From JANRKG01 sp033763635 (lineage in GTDB: Bacteria > Cyanobacteriota > Cyanobacteriia > GCF-001939115): a stretch of DNA of 27,880 nt. A model generated the notes under the pieces. That model saw only the letters and a program-made list of their open reading frames with translations, did not search any database and was not told the DNA's origin. The stretch is taken from the NCBI GenBank assembly GCA_033763635.1, contig JANRKG010000098.1:1-27880 (forward strand), written 5' to 3'. Of the stretch, positions 15,078-23,572 are shown piece by piece (position 1 is the first letter of the stretch; each line of letters begins with the position of its first letter). Position numbers and translations under genes: made by a program.

Positions 15078-15791
15078 ATGGACGCAACAGATAATAGAAC
15101 GCTTGTCCAAACGGATGATAAAACGATCGTTCGCGATTATTTCAATCAAACCGGGTTCGATCGCTGGCAGCGCATCTATGGAGATGGAGAAGTCAACCGG
15201 GTGCAATTGGATATTCGCAAGGGCCACCAGCAGACTGTAGATACGGTGGTGGAGTGGATTACCGCAGATAGCAATGCATCTGAGTTAACGATCTGTGATG
15301 CAGGGTGTGGGGTGGGTAGTCTCAGTATCCCTCTGGCTCAGTTAGGGGCAAAGGTTTATGCCAGCGACATTTCAGAGAAGATGGTAGGCGAGGCCAGGGA
15401 GCGGGCTGCAAGTACCCTGGGTCAGGCAGAAAATCCTGTTTTTGCCGTGCAAGATCTGGAAACCCTTTCGGGCAAGTACCATACTGTGATCTGTCTGGAT
15501 GTCCTGATCCACTATCCTGAAGAAAAGGCGGCTGAGATGATCAATCACCTCAGTTCACTGGCGGAATCTCGTTTGATTCTCAGTTTTGCACCGAAAACCT
15601 GCTTCTACGCCACTTTTAAAAAGATAGGCGAGTTTTTCCCTGGTCCCAGTAAAACGACCCGCGCTTACCTGCATCGTGAGTCTACGATCGTCAAACTCCT
15701 GGAAGAGGCCAACTGGAAAGTCGAACGAAATGCGATGACCAAAACCCGCTTTTACTTCTCTCGGTTACTAGAAGCTACGCGATCGGTGTAG
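15078..15791 (+). CDS. chlM: Magnesium protoporphyrin IX methyltransferase
   Basis: This 237-residue class I SAM-dependent methyltransferase makes Mg-protoporphyrin IX monomethyl ester, the step before E-ring cyclisation in chlorophyll synthesis. The SAM motif I is CDAGCGVGSLSIPLAQLGA and motif II is the acidic YASDIS. ChlM features include the head VRDYFNQTGFDRWQRIYGD, LDVLIHYP and the C-terminal FFPGPSKTTRAYLH. The length fits the family. The start at 15078 is right for the family, but the ribosome binding site is weak. Its stop lies 23 bases from the stop of the convergent histidine kinase gene. Confidence 0.95.
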   Translation: MDATDNRTLVQTDDKTIVRDYFNQTGFDRWQRIYGDGEVNRVQLDIRKGHQQTVDTVVEWITADSNASELTICDAGCGVGSLSIPLAQLGAKVYASDISEKMVGEARERAASTLGQAENPVFAVQDLETLSGKYHTVICLDVLIHYPEEKAAEMINHLSSLAESRLILSFAPKTCFYATFKKIGEFFPGPSKTTRAYLHRESTIVKLLEEANWKVERNAMTKTRFYFSRLLEATRSV

Positions 15792-15814
15792 GACTTGTAA
15801 AGTTTCTTGCTTTT

Positions 15815-17179
15815 TTAGAACACTGGCAGGAGAATCTCAAATTCTGTACTGCCAGGGGTGGATTTTAAGTGAATCTGACCCTGGTGTTTTTCTGTGACAA
15901 TTTGATGACTGATTGCTAACCCTAACCCTGTGCCCTTACCAACAGGTTTTGTGGTGAAGAAGGTGTCAAAAATACGGGTCTGGATTTCAGGGGAGATTCC
16001 CGGCCCGTTATCCTGGATGACAACTGCGGCAAGGCTGTTTCCCTGAGCAACCGATCGCATCTCGGTTGTGATAGTAATTGTAGGGTTCCAACGATTAACG
16101 GCATCCGCACTCCTGATAGTTTTACGCGCAGATTCCTCCTCAAATAGGGCATCGATCGCATTACTTAATAAGTTCATAAAAACCTGACTGAGTTGACCTG
16201 AATAGCAGTTGATCAGTGGCATTTTTCCATAATTCTTCACCACTTCAATTCCTGCTTTAATTCGGTTATTCAAAATGAGTAGAGTATTGTCGAGACACTC
16301 GTGCAGGTCCGCAGGGCGGCGGTTTGTTTCATCCATGTGGGAAAAAGTTCTCAGCCCCGTCACGATCTTGCGTAAACGATCGGACCCCATCCGAACACTA
16401 TCAATAATTTGTGGAAGATCCTGAATCAAAAACTCAAAATCAATCTCTTCCTTAAAGGTTTCAACGACTTCTGAGTTAGATAACTGCTCCTCATATAAAG
16501 ACAGCAATTCCATCAAATCTCGGTGGTAGTTTGTTAAATAGCTCACATTGCCCGAAATGAAGTTGATGGGATTGAGAATTTCATGAGCTACCCCCGCAAC
16601 CATCTGCCCTAAACTCGCCATCTTTTCTGTTTGAATCATCTGGGCCTGTCGCTGTTCATTGAGGAGGCGTGTTGTAATCTCCTGAATGTGGGATTGGGCC
16701 ACCAACAATTGATGGATGTCTAATAGGCAATAGGTTTCTGCTTCGAGATGAACGACAACGGGTTCGTAGATACTTTCTGGCGATCGTTCCAGCGCTTGAC
16801 GGGCCGCCTTCACGATCGGGGTATCGCCAGAAAAAACGAGGGCTTCAACCGCCGCGAAATTATGCAAAAGTTTGATCGGGCGATTCCGAAATAGGTCTAA
16901 CGCATAGGGGCGGCTCATGTGTTCTAGAAATTGTCGCCGCGAAATCATGCCCAAAAAGTTGCCGTCATCCATCAGAATGACCCCAGGCAACAATGGATTT
17001 TCCTCAAAAGCCTGGGAAATTTCCTGGCCTGTCTGATGACTTTCCAACTGAAAGACGTATAGATTTAGCTCTTTCAAGGTGGAATCCAACCCTAATTGGG
17101 AGCTAGCGTCATTAGGATACGATCGCTTACTATCAACGGAAACATCATTCGTGGGAACAATCACAGGTAAAACAGCCAT
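15815..17179 (-). CDS. Orphan histidine kinase with CBS-like N-terminal domain
   Basis: This 454-residue soluble sensor kinase has no predicted membrane helix. Residues 35-160 (PGVILMDDGNFLGMISRRQF, YEPVVVHLEAETYCLLDIH) look like a CBS-pair-like module, as found in other cyanobacterial kinases and cyclases. A short coiled coil follows (about 165-185). The H-box is at 190-205 with the phosphorylatable H199 (VAHEILNP), where the usual N after HEI is L. The ATPase lobe has the N-box (FMNLLSNAIDAL), G1 (DNGPGIS), F-box (FDTFFTTKPVGKG) and G2 (GTGLGLAIS), all intact. No response regulator is adjacent. The N-box follows an insert typical of this cyanobacterial kinase subgroup (DFEFLIQDLPQIIDS). CBS modules usually bind adenosyl nucleotides, so the ligand is inferred only. 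Confidence 0.92.
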   Translation of the reverse strand: MAVLPVIVPTNDVSVDSKRSYPNDASSQLGLDSTLKELNLYVFQLESHQTGQEISQAFEENPLLPGVILMDDGNFLGMISRRQFLEHMSRPYALDLFRNRPIKLLHNFAAVEALVFSGDTPIVKAARQALERSPESIYEPVVVHLEAETYCLLDIHQLLVAQSHIQEITTRLLNEQRQAQMIQTEKMASLGQMVAGVAHEILNPINFISGNVSYLTNYHRDLMELLSLYEEQLSNSEVVETFKEEIDFEFLIQDLPQIIDSVRMGSDRLRKIVTGLRTFSHMDETNRRPADLHECLDNTLLILNNRIKAGIEVVKNYGKMPLINCYSGQLSQVFMNLLSNAIDALFEEESARKTIRSADAVNRWNPTITITTEMRSVAQGNSLAAVVIQDNGPGISPEIQTRIFDTFFTTKPVGKGTGLGLAISHQIVTEKHQGQIHLKSTPGSTEFEILLPVF

Positions 17180-17809
17180 AGTTAAATTGAGTTCAGTTCA
17201 GAATTAGCAAGCATAGAGGTCGCAACCTAGCCGTAATAGCGATACTGCACCCTATTTTATTTTGCCCAATTATGCTGAGGATAAAAACCAGGAATTTATA
17301 ATCTTGGCTTAATCAAGAATTAATCTGCAACGACAAAGCAAGACTTTCTAAGTTTATTAAAAGTTTGATTTTGATTCCTATTTAAGGTTTTTTTCTCTCT
17401 AATCTTTTTTAGATTTTCACAAAAACTTTAGAGCATAATATTGAGCTAAAAATCTTTAGGAACATAGGTTTTAGCATATCTTAATACCCCAACGAACTCA
17501 AAGGAATGGCTCTCAACTTCAAAAATTAAATTGTGAGAAAATAATCCTTTGAATTGGGTTTGCTCCGCTTGATAAAGTTATGAAATCAATGAAGGAGCCT
17601 GGGGTTTTATTCATCCCCGATAGATTTAAGGGAACCTGAAAAATTAAAAATACAGAAAAGTTTCAGAATTCAGAAAAGGTAAACTCTGCTAGCTAGATTC
17701 CCAATCCGAACAAAGGGCTATCGTTTAATCCTTCTCAGTTCATCAATTCCAGCAATGGGTGAGTTGAGTGAAGCCAAAACTGACAGGTTCCTCATCAAAA
17801 AGTATTGGG
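17180..17809. promoter_or_regulatory. 630-base AT-rich intergenic region
   Basis: No credible ORF, tRNA or known RNA is seen here. The region holds many A- and T-runs and short direct repeats such as CAGAAAAG near 17650. It lies upstream of the histidine kinase gene (-) and downstream of the helical hypothetical gene (-). It probably contains the kinase promoter and perhaps an untranslated RNA, but nothing more definite can be read from the sequence. Confidence 0.3.
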
Positions 17810-18205
17810 TTAGGATTCTGATTCTAGTTCTGTTGGAAACGGGAGGTCTGCAACTTCTACGATGTTCGATGAAGAGTCGGAGGGGGGATTGAGGGAGGTT
17901 TCCAGGGGAAAATTGGCGAGTAGCGCCTGGAGTTTCAAACGGTAAATGTAAGGCCATCCCCCCTGGGATTCAATGTCTCGCAGCAGTGCGTGCAGAGCTT
18001 GGCGACTGTCAGGCAGAGACTCTTGAAAAAGCGTATCGCAAATCTCCCGATGGAGTCCTTCTAGCAGTCGCAAGAGGTGGAGGAGGGAAAGACAGTTGCC
18101 TCGGTAATCGTGGGCAAGCTGGCGAATGGAAGCCGCAATTTCTGTAAACTCGACCTGAACGACATCTGCTTCAGAACCGTTGTGAATGGACATAAATGAA
18201 GTCAT
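17810..18205 (-). CDS. Helical hypothetical protein, probably conserved
   Basis: This 131-residue protein is soluble and helical. Residues about 20-95 (IRQLAHDYRGNCLSLLHLLR, LEGLHREICDTLFQESLPDS, LHALLRDIESQGGWPYIYRL) read as real protein, with conserved-looking LFQESLPDSRQAL and GGWPYI segments. The C-terminal 30 residues are acidic and serine-rich and probably disordered. I recognise the pattern from cyanobacterial hypothetical proteins but have no function for it. ATG at 18205 or 18193 could be the start; neither has a strong ribosome binding site. It is isolated, divergent from psbO. Confidence 0.7.
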   Translation of the reverse strand: MTSFMSIHNGSEADVVQVEFTEIAASIRQLAHDYRGNCLSLLHLLRLLEGLHREICDTLFQESLPDSRQALHALLRDIESQGGWPYIYRLKLQALLANFPLETSLNPPSDSSSNIVEVADLPFPTELESES

Positions 18206-18572
18206 CTCAAAATTGAGTCAACCCAACTCTACCCAAATCTTGAGGAATTTGATCCGATTGATCGATGAATGGATTTCTGGAGTGTTGCAATCATGGGTCG
18301 GTCATCCCATCCATTTTCTGACTCAGGAAGATGGACTTCCTCTCCTCACACATTGCAATAGGACGACCTAAAGCCTGTAAAATGCTGTATTAGATTCAAA
18401 TTAGGCTTTCTTGGCGATCGGCAAGGTCTGATTGATATATTCTTTTAGCGGTCGTGGCTAACGAGATCGGAGGAAGGTTTTACTCTTGCGATCGGTTCTA
18501 GTTTTTGGAACTGCCGTTTGTTGCTGGCCTTAAATCAGTTGCGGGGATTATTCATTGGTATTGAGGTTGAAT
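18206..18572 (+). promoter_or_regulatory. Upstream region of psbO
   Basis: This 367-base gap holds no credible gene. It lies between the divergent helical gene and psbO, so it should hold both promoters. A short hairpin-like ATGGG...CCCAT is seen near 18293, and CGATCGG occurs twice. GAGG at 18563-18566 serves as the psbO ribosome binding site. No promoter can be placed with confidence. Confidence 0.4.
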
Positions 18573-19394
18573 ATGAGGTATCGAGCTTTAGTTGCTGCAT
18601 TTCTGGCCCTCTGCCTGGGCTTCTTGACCGCCTGTAGTGATGGCTCCCAGAGCGTTGCTACCAAAGAACTAACCTACGAGCAGATTGTGGGAACCGGGTT
18701 GGCAAATAATTGCCCCCAATTAGGAGAGACAACCCGGGGTTCTATCCAATTAGATTCGGGTAAATCCTATGTACTTTCGGGTCTTTGCCTCCAGCCCACT
18801 GAATTTTTTGTAAAGGAAGAGTCCAACAAACGGCAAAAAGCGGAATTTATTCCTGCCAAGCTGATGACTCGTCGAACCACGACGATCGATCAGGTGCAAG
18901 GAAGTTTGGATTTCGCTGCGGGGGGGGGTCTGACCTTTACAGAGGAAGACGGGTTTGATTTCCAACCCGTTACGGTTCAACTGCCAGGAGGCGAACAGTT
19001 CCCCTTCCTGTTTACGATTAAAGGCCTGGTCGCTGAAGCTCAAGGCAGTTCAAACATTACGACCTCAACCGACTTTGAAGGAAAATTCCGGGTGCCTTCC
19101 TACCGCACTTCTAACTTCTTAGATCCGAAGGGTCGGGGTCTGACCACGGGTTATGGAAACGCAGTCGCGCTTCCTGCTTCTGGAGACAGTGAAGAACTGT
19201 TGAAGGAAAACGTGAAGCGATTTGAAGTTGGGGAAGGAAGCATTTCTCTGCGGGTGGCGAAAGTGGATAGCGTCACGGGGGAACTGGCAGGTACTTTTGA
19301 AAGTATTCAGCCTTCTGAAACGGATATGGGATCTCGCGAACCCAGCGATGTGAAGATTAAGGGTCTGTTCTACGCTCGTGTAGAACCCTCTTAA
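18573..19394 (+). CDS. psbO: Photosystem II manganese-stabilising protein PsbO
   Basis: This 273-residue lumenal extrinsic protein protects the Mn4CaO5 cluster of photosystem II. The signal peptide runs to about residue 20, with an LTACS motif that could also be a lipobox. The mature part contains LTYEQIVGTGLANNCPQL and GSIQLDSGKSYVLSGLCLQP, with the two cysteines that form the family disulfide. It continues with the KAEFIPAKLMTRRTTTIDQV stretch and GRGLTTGYGNAVALPA, all PsbO hallmarks, and ends with EGSISLRV and GTFESIQPSETDMGSREP. I chose ATG at 18573 over TTG at 18555 because GAGG lies about 7 bases upstream and the signal peptide then has normal length. Confidence 0.97.
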   Translation: MRYRALVAAFLALCLGFLTACSDGSQSVATKELTYEQIVGTGLANNCPQLGETTRGSIQLDSGKSYVLSGLCLQPTEFFVKEESNKRQKAEFIPAKLMTRRTTTIDQVQGSLDFAAGGGLTFTEEDGFDFQPVTVQLPGGEQFPFLFTIKGLVAEAQGSSNITTSTDFEGKFRVPSYRTSNFLDPKGRGLTTGYGNAVALPASGDSEELLKENVKRFEVGEGSISLRVAKVDSVTGELAGTFESIQPSETDMGSREPSDVKIKGLFYARVEPS

Positions 19395-19443
19395 GGTTGA
19401 AAGCATCCAGTTGATTTTGAATAGGAACCCCTGATGCATGGGG

Positions 19444-19492
19444 GAGGGATGGGGGAACGAAGCAATTCACCTTCATCCCTCTCTCGTTTTTT
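19444..19492 (+). terminator. Probable terminator after psbO
   Basis: GAGGGATG (19444-19451) pairs with CATCCCTC (19474-19481) across a 22-base loop and is followed by TCTCGTTTTTT. The position, 50 bases past the psbO stop, and the T-run suit a terminator, but the loop is long. Confidence 0.5.
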
Positions 19493-19527
19493 GAAGGCAA
19501 ACCCCTACAAGTAACCCTACAGGTAAA

Positions 19528-20502
19528 ATGATGCATCCTTCTGTTGGAGAACAGTTTCGGGCGGCCTTGCTGGGAATGGCGATCGGAGAATGCTGGAGTG
19601 CCTTGGCTGCGGGGCTAGCGGTTCAGGAACCCCGATCGCCCTGGTTGATCCAACCCTTGCCGTTCCGTTTCGCCCCTGCAATTTCCCTCCCAACTTTGCC
19701 TCACACCGATCGGGTTCTGGCAGGAGTCGAGGGTCTGGTGCATCAGCGGGCGATTGTCCCCGAAAGCTGGCATGGGTTGGTTTCGCTCCCTGCGGGCACA
19801 GATCCGGCAACGGTTGCCCTGTACACAGTCCCCCTGGCCCTCTTTCTTCACGAAGATGAAAGGAAAGCGGTTCAGCAGATCCAGAATTTACTGTCTCACA
19901 ATTCCCATCCTCTGGAGGCGATCGAAACAGCTAGCTTTCTGGCTCTGATGGTGAGTCGTGGGCTGCGAGGACGCTTGCATCTTCCCACGCTAATCGCCAA
20001 TCTCCTGGCGGATGGGGCATCCCGATCCATGCCAATTGGCGATCGAATCATTCCCCTGTTACAAACATTACAATCTCTTCTCAAATCCCGCGCCGACTTA
20101 CAAACTGCCATCAAACTTCTAACTGAGAACCAACCCTTTACAACGTTTGGTTTGGCTCTTTACTGCTGGCTCAGCACCCCCAACGAATTTCAGATCTCCG
20201 TGGGGCGAGGCATGTACGGTGATCGAACTGCTACAAGTTCTGCCCCTATAATAGGAATTCTGAGTGGTATCTATAATGGGGTTGCTGGGATTCCGGTCAG
20301 GGATCGCATTGCAATATCTCGAATTCACACGGGTTCTACTTCGCCTGATGAGCGTGTTGGGTTTAACTTGGAAGAAAAGGTGTTAAGGGAGGCCGATCGC
20401 CTCTGGTCTGGGTGGTGTGGTGTGTACGAACCAGGCTCCGTTGCCCATGCAACCTTTTCTCGTGACGCGGTTGCCGCTCCCCAGGTGATTCGTCCCCGTT
20501 GA
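19528..20502 (+). CDS. ADP-ribosylglycohydrolase-like protein with degenerate metal site
   Basis: This 324-residue protein follows the ADP-ribosylglycohydrolase (DraG/ARH) layout: an opening RAALLGMAIGECWSALAAG, helical middle parts, and a late GDRTATSSAPIIGILSGIYN followed by AGIP, which aligns with the family's G-D-T-D-T-N-A-A-I-A-G-A-L-A-G-A. The family binds two magnesium ions through a TDDT motif near the start and the late DxDT. Here the first reads HTDRVLAG (60-66) and the second GDRTATSS (231-238), so metal ligands seem to be missing. It may be inactive as a hydrolase. It lies 30 bases before the 7TM-HD gene, so both are likely in one transcript. Start could be either of two adjacent ATGs. 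Confidence 0.78.
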   Translation: MMHPSVGEQFRAALLGMAIGECWSALAAGLAVQEPRSPWLIQPLPFRFAPAISLPTLPHTDRVLAGVEGLVHQRAIVPESWHGLVSLPAGTDPATVALYTVPLALFLHEDERKAVQQIQNLLSHNSHPLEAIETASFLALMVSRGLRGRLHLPTLIANLLADGASRSMPIGDRIIPLLQTLQSLLKSRADLQTAIKLLTENQPFTTFGLALYCWLSTPNEFQISVGRGMYGDRTATSSAPIIGILSGIYNGVAGIPVRDRIAISRIHTGSTSPDERVGFNLEEKVLREADRLWSGWCGVYEPGSVAHATFSRDAVAAPQVIRPR

Positions 20503-20532
20503 ATTCCCTCTGACAGGTCAACTAAATCCACC

Positions 20533-22875
20533 ATGCTTGAAAAATGGGTTCGGGTTGGGAAACAAGTCCGCTGGCTGCGAGAATGCCATCCGCCAGCCAT
20601 TGTGTTTGTGGCAATTGTTTCGTTAACAAGCGTCTTAGGGTATCGGTTCTATAACGAACCCCGCCTCGATATTGGTACGACTGCGCCCCAAACGATTCGT
20701 GCGCCTGAAGATGCTGCTGTGGAAGATGAGAAAGCAACCGAAGAACAGCGGAAAGAAGCGCGATCGGGTTCAATTCCAGTACTACAAATTGATTTCGCTG
20801 CCAATCAACAGATGCAGAATGACCTGCAACAGCGATTGAAATGGGGAACAGATCTGCGTCAAAAGGCGGGAGTTTTCCCCTTTGTTAGCACTGCCATCCT
20901 CTCCAACACAGCCCAATTGACCCTGCGCCGATTAAACCAGCCTTCCTGGGAGCGGTTGCAAAGGTTTCTTCTCCAGCCAGGAGAACAATTTACGGCAGGT
21001 GCCAGAGAACTAACCTTTGACCAATTCTTGCAAGGATCGACCTTTCCGCTAAATCTGACAGAGCGACGGGCGATCGAAGAACTCCAGTCCTACCAGAGAG
21101 GCGCAAGTCAACAAGAACTGGAGAGAGTTCTCCGTTCCCTCACCCAGGCTCGGCAAAAGTATGAAGCGGCTCTCCTGGACCTGAATAACCCGCCCTTGCC
21201 AGAACTGGAAAATCTTTATGCCCCTGGCTTACTCGATTTACCCGAACCCGTCTGGCAGAAGACCCAACTCCAGGTTTTAAGTTTATTAGAGCAAATTCAG
21301 GCCCAGGGGGTTGCTCCTGGGTTTCCTCCAGATCTCCTTCAGCGGGCGATCGCCCTCCAGGTCCGTCAGAATGCACCGGGAGTCACGCAATCTCTGGTGG
21401 AAGCGTTGTTGGTTCAAGTTGTGAAACCGAATCTGACCAAAGATTTAGAACAAACTCGGTCGAGGGCAGAGCAAGCGGCACGGAAAGTTCCTCCTGTAAG
21501 GGTGACAGTGCAGCGCAATATGGTGATTGTGCAGCAGGGAGAAACCATTACCCAGGAAGACTTTGTACTACTAGATCACTTTGGCTTAAGCCGTCGGGGG
21601 GTGGGGTGGCTTAGTCTAACGGGTTTTGGGCTGTTGGTGGGTGCCTCTATTGGAGTCTTCTGGTTTATTAAACAACACTACAAGATTGACCTGCGAAAAC
21701 GGGACTATCACCTCATTTTGTGGCTGTCTTTGACAGCCCCCTTCCCCCTCATCCTGGGCATCCCCGCCACGAGCTTACCCGCGATCGGCCTACTCGTCGG
21801 CAGCTTTTACGGATCAGGATTAGGGATCACCGTGGTTGGGCTACTGACCGTCCTGCTCTCTACCAGCACAGAACTGGGGATGAGCTACCTGGTTGCCAAT
21901 GCGATCGGGGGATTGCTGGCTGGCTGGTGGGTGGGACGGTTACGATCGCGGGAAGAACTGGCCTTTCTGGGATGGGGAGTTGGCTTAACTCAGGGCATTG
22001 TCTACTTGCTTCTGAATCTAGTGATTGGACCTGCCTGGTATGTCATTTTGGGAGCAGCAGCCTCTCAAGCTTTGATTGGCCTTGCCTGGAGTGTTGTCAC
22101 CTTAGGAGTGAGTCCCTATTTAGAACACCTGTTTGACCTCATCACCCCAATTCGATTGGCGGAACTGGCAAATCCAAACCGTCCGCTGTTGAAGCGGCTA
22201 GCCGCAGAGGCTCCGGGCACGTTCCAACACACGCTCATGGTGGCAACCCTGGCGGAGGCGGCAGCTAAGGCGTTGCACTGTAACGTTGAACTGGTCAGGG
22301 CAGGAACGCTGTATCACGATATTGGTAAAATGCACGATCCTCTCAGCTTTATTGAGAACCAGATGGGACTGCCCAATAAGCACGATACCTTAAATGATCC
22401 CTGGAAAAGTGCGGAGATTATCAAGAAGCATGTCAGTGAAGGCTTGGTCCTGGCCCGTCGTTGCCGCTTACCTACCGCCATTCAGGAGTTTATTCCTGAA
22501 CACCAGGGAACCATGCTGATCGCCTATTTCTACCACCAGGCCCAGCAGGAAGCCCAGACAAACCCTGATCGGGAGGTGCGAGAGCAGGACTTTCGCTACG
22601 ACGGTCCTGTGCCCCAGTCCCGTGAGACGGGGATTGTCATGCTGGCAGATTCCTGTGAGGCCGCGCTGCGATCGTTAAAAGAAGCCTGTGCTGATGAAGC
22701 CCTGGCAATGGTGAATCGCATTTTGCGGGCACGGTGGCAGGACAATCAACTCAAAGATTCCGGGTTGACCCGTCAGGAACTCAGCCAGATTGCCGAAATT
22801 TTCGTGCAGGTCTGGAAACAATGCAATCACCAACGGATCGCCTATCCCAAACCCTTAAGTTCACCCGTTCGTTAA
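20533..22875 (+). CDS. 7TM-HD phosphodiesterase, PgpH-like
   Basis: This 780-residue protein has one membrane helix near residues 20-40, a 310-residue extracytoplasmic 7TMR-HDED region (41-350), and a bundle of about six to seven helices (357-530). A cytoplasmic HD domain follows. The metal-binding residues are H566 (FQHTLMV), H595-D596 (YHDIGKMHDP), H633 (IIKKHVSEG), H657 (PEHQGT) and D706 (LADSCEA). This is the architecture of PgpH-type enzymes, which hydrolyse c-di-AMP to pApA. All key residues look intact. It is downstream of the ADP-ribosylglycohydrolase-like gene and ends in a TTAA shared with the convergent methyltransferase gene. The length is typical for cyanobacteria. c-di-AMP specificity is inferred from the family. 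Confidence 0.93.
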   Translation: MLEKWVRVGKQVRWLRECHPPAIVFVAIVSLTSVLGYRFYNEPRLDIGTTAPQTIRAPEDAAVEDEKATEEQRKEARSGSIPVLQIDFAANQQMQNDLQQRLKWGTDLRQKAGVFPFVSTAILSNTAQLTLRRLNQPSWERLQRFLLQPGEQFTAGARELTFDQFLQGSTFPLNLTERRAIEELQSYQRGASQQELERVLRSLTQARQKYEAALLDLNNPPLPELENLYAPGLLDLPEPVWQKTQLQVLSLLEQIQAQGVAPGFPPDLLQRAIALQVRQNAPGVTQSLVEALLVQVVKPNLTKDLEQTRSRAEQAARKVPPVRVTVQRNMVIVQQGETITQEDFVLLDHFGLSRRGVGWLSLTGFGLLVGASIGVFWFIKQHYKIDLRKRDYHLILWLSLTAPFPLILGIPATSLPAIGLLVGSFYGSGLGITVVGLLTVLLSTSTELGMSYLVANAIGGLLAGWWVGRLRSREELAFLGWGVGLTQGIVYLLLNLVIGPAWYVILGAAASQALIGLAWSVVTLGVSPYLEHLFDLITPIRLAELANPNRPLLKRLAAEAPGTFQHTLMVATLAEAAAKALHCNVELVRAGTLYHDIGKMHDPLSFIENQMGLPNKHDTLNDPWKSAEIIKKHVSEGLVLARRCRLPTAIQEFIPEHQGTMLIAYFYHQAQQEAQTNPDREVREQDFRYDGPVPQSRETGIVMLADSCEAALRSLKEACADEALAMVNRILRARWQDNQLKDSGLTRQELSQIAEIFVQVWKQCNHQRIAYPKPLSSPVR

Positions 22876-23558
22876 GCCGATCGCCTCACGACTAACATTT
22901 GATTCCCCCCTTTCTGAAACTCGTAGGAGACGGGGTGAATCACAGCTTCGTATCCCTGGTGTGTCAAAGCTGCCGTGATCGGGTCGAGATGGGGAGACCG
23001 ATCCAGCATTAAGGTGACCAGGGGAAAAATTCGGACTTCCCTGGCAATCCGGAGCATTTCCAAAATGGATTGGAGATGGAATTCGTAATTCAATTGTTCA
23101 GAATATAGAAAGAGTAAATGGGAGCAAAGGGCAAGATCAAAGGTGCGATCGTCAAAGCCTAATTGGGGTAATTCTCCCTCTAAATACCGCCCTTCCTGTT
23201 TACCCGCATCATAGTCTTGCAGGAATTTTTCTAAAGTTTGAATTCGGTTTTGCTTGAGATCATCAGCAGATTTGTGATAGCTCCAAACCCAATCCTCTGG
23301 TGTTTTGCGAACCTGTTCAATAACAGAATCAACAACTTCATAGAATCGCTTGTGAATTTCCTGCGCTGTAAATTGATAGATGGGATCAATAGAAATCACG
23401 CAATGATTTCGCTGATTCATTTCTGCATTAAAACTTGCAGGTCCATCCCCTACCCCGATAATTTTTCCCGCCAAATCGGTTTCAGTCAGGTTGAACATCT
23501 GACAATATTCGTTCCACGATCGACCAAAAGGAACGATTTTTTCTAATCTCATTGCCAT
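22872..23558 (-). CDS. SAM-dependent methyltransferase-like protein
   Basis: This 228-residue protein has a class I methyltransferase motif I, IIGVGDGPASFNAEM, then an acidic strand end VISIDP (23 residues later), as expected for a SAM-binding fold. The region LDYDF-like FDLALCSHLLFLYSEQL and the final PVSYEFQKGGNQMLVV match cyanobacterial proteins that are commonly annotated as SAM-dependent methyltransferases. The substrate is unknown. The ATG at 23558 has GGTGA just upstream; a GTG at 23567 and an ATG at 23552 are possible. It lies only 14 bases after the sensor kinase stop, so the two are almost certainly co-transcribed. Its 3' end overlaps that of the 7TM-HD gene by 4 bases. Confidence 0.8.
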   Translation of the reverse strand: MAMRLEKIVPFGRSWNEYCQMFNLTETDLAGKIIGVGDGPASFNAEMNQRNHCVISIDPIYQFTAQEIHKRFYEVVDSVIEQVRKTPEDWVWSYHKSADDLKQNRIQTLEKFLQDYDAGKQEGRYLEGELPQLGFDDRTFDLALCSHLLFLYSEQLNYEFHLQSILEMLRIAREVRIFPLVTLMLDRSPHLDPITAALTHQGYEAVIHPVSYEFQKGGNQMLVVRRSA

Positions 23559-23572
23559 AGAAATCACCGCTA

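Noticed and set aside
17718..17957. 79-residue minus-strand frame
   Set aside because: It overlaps the 131-residue helical gene in another frame and lacks a plausible start.
18186..18371. 61-residue plus-strand frame
   Set aside because: It starts antisense to the helical gene, lacks a ribosome binding site and has no recognisable composition.
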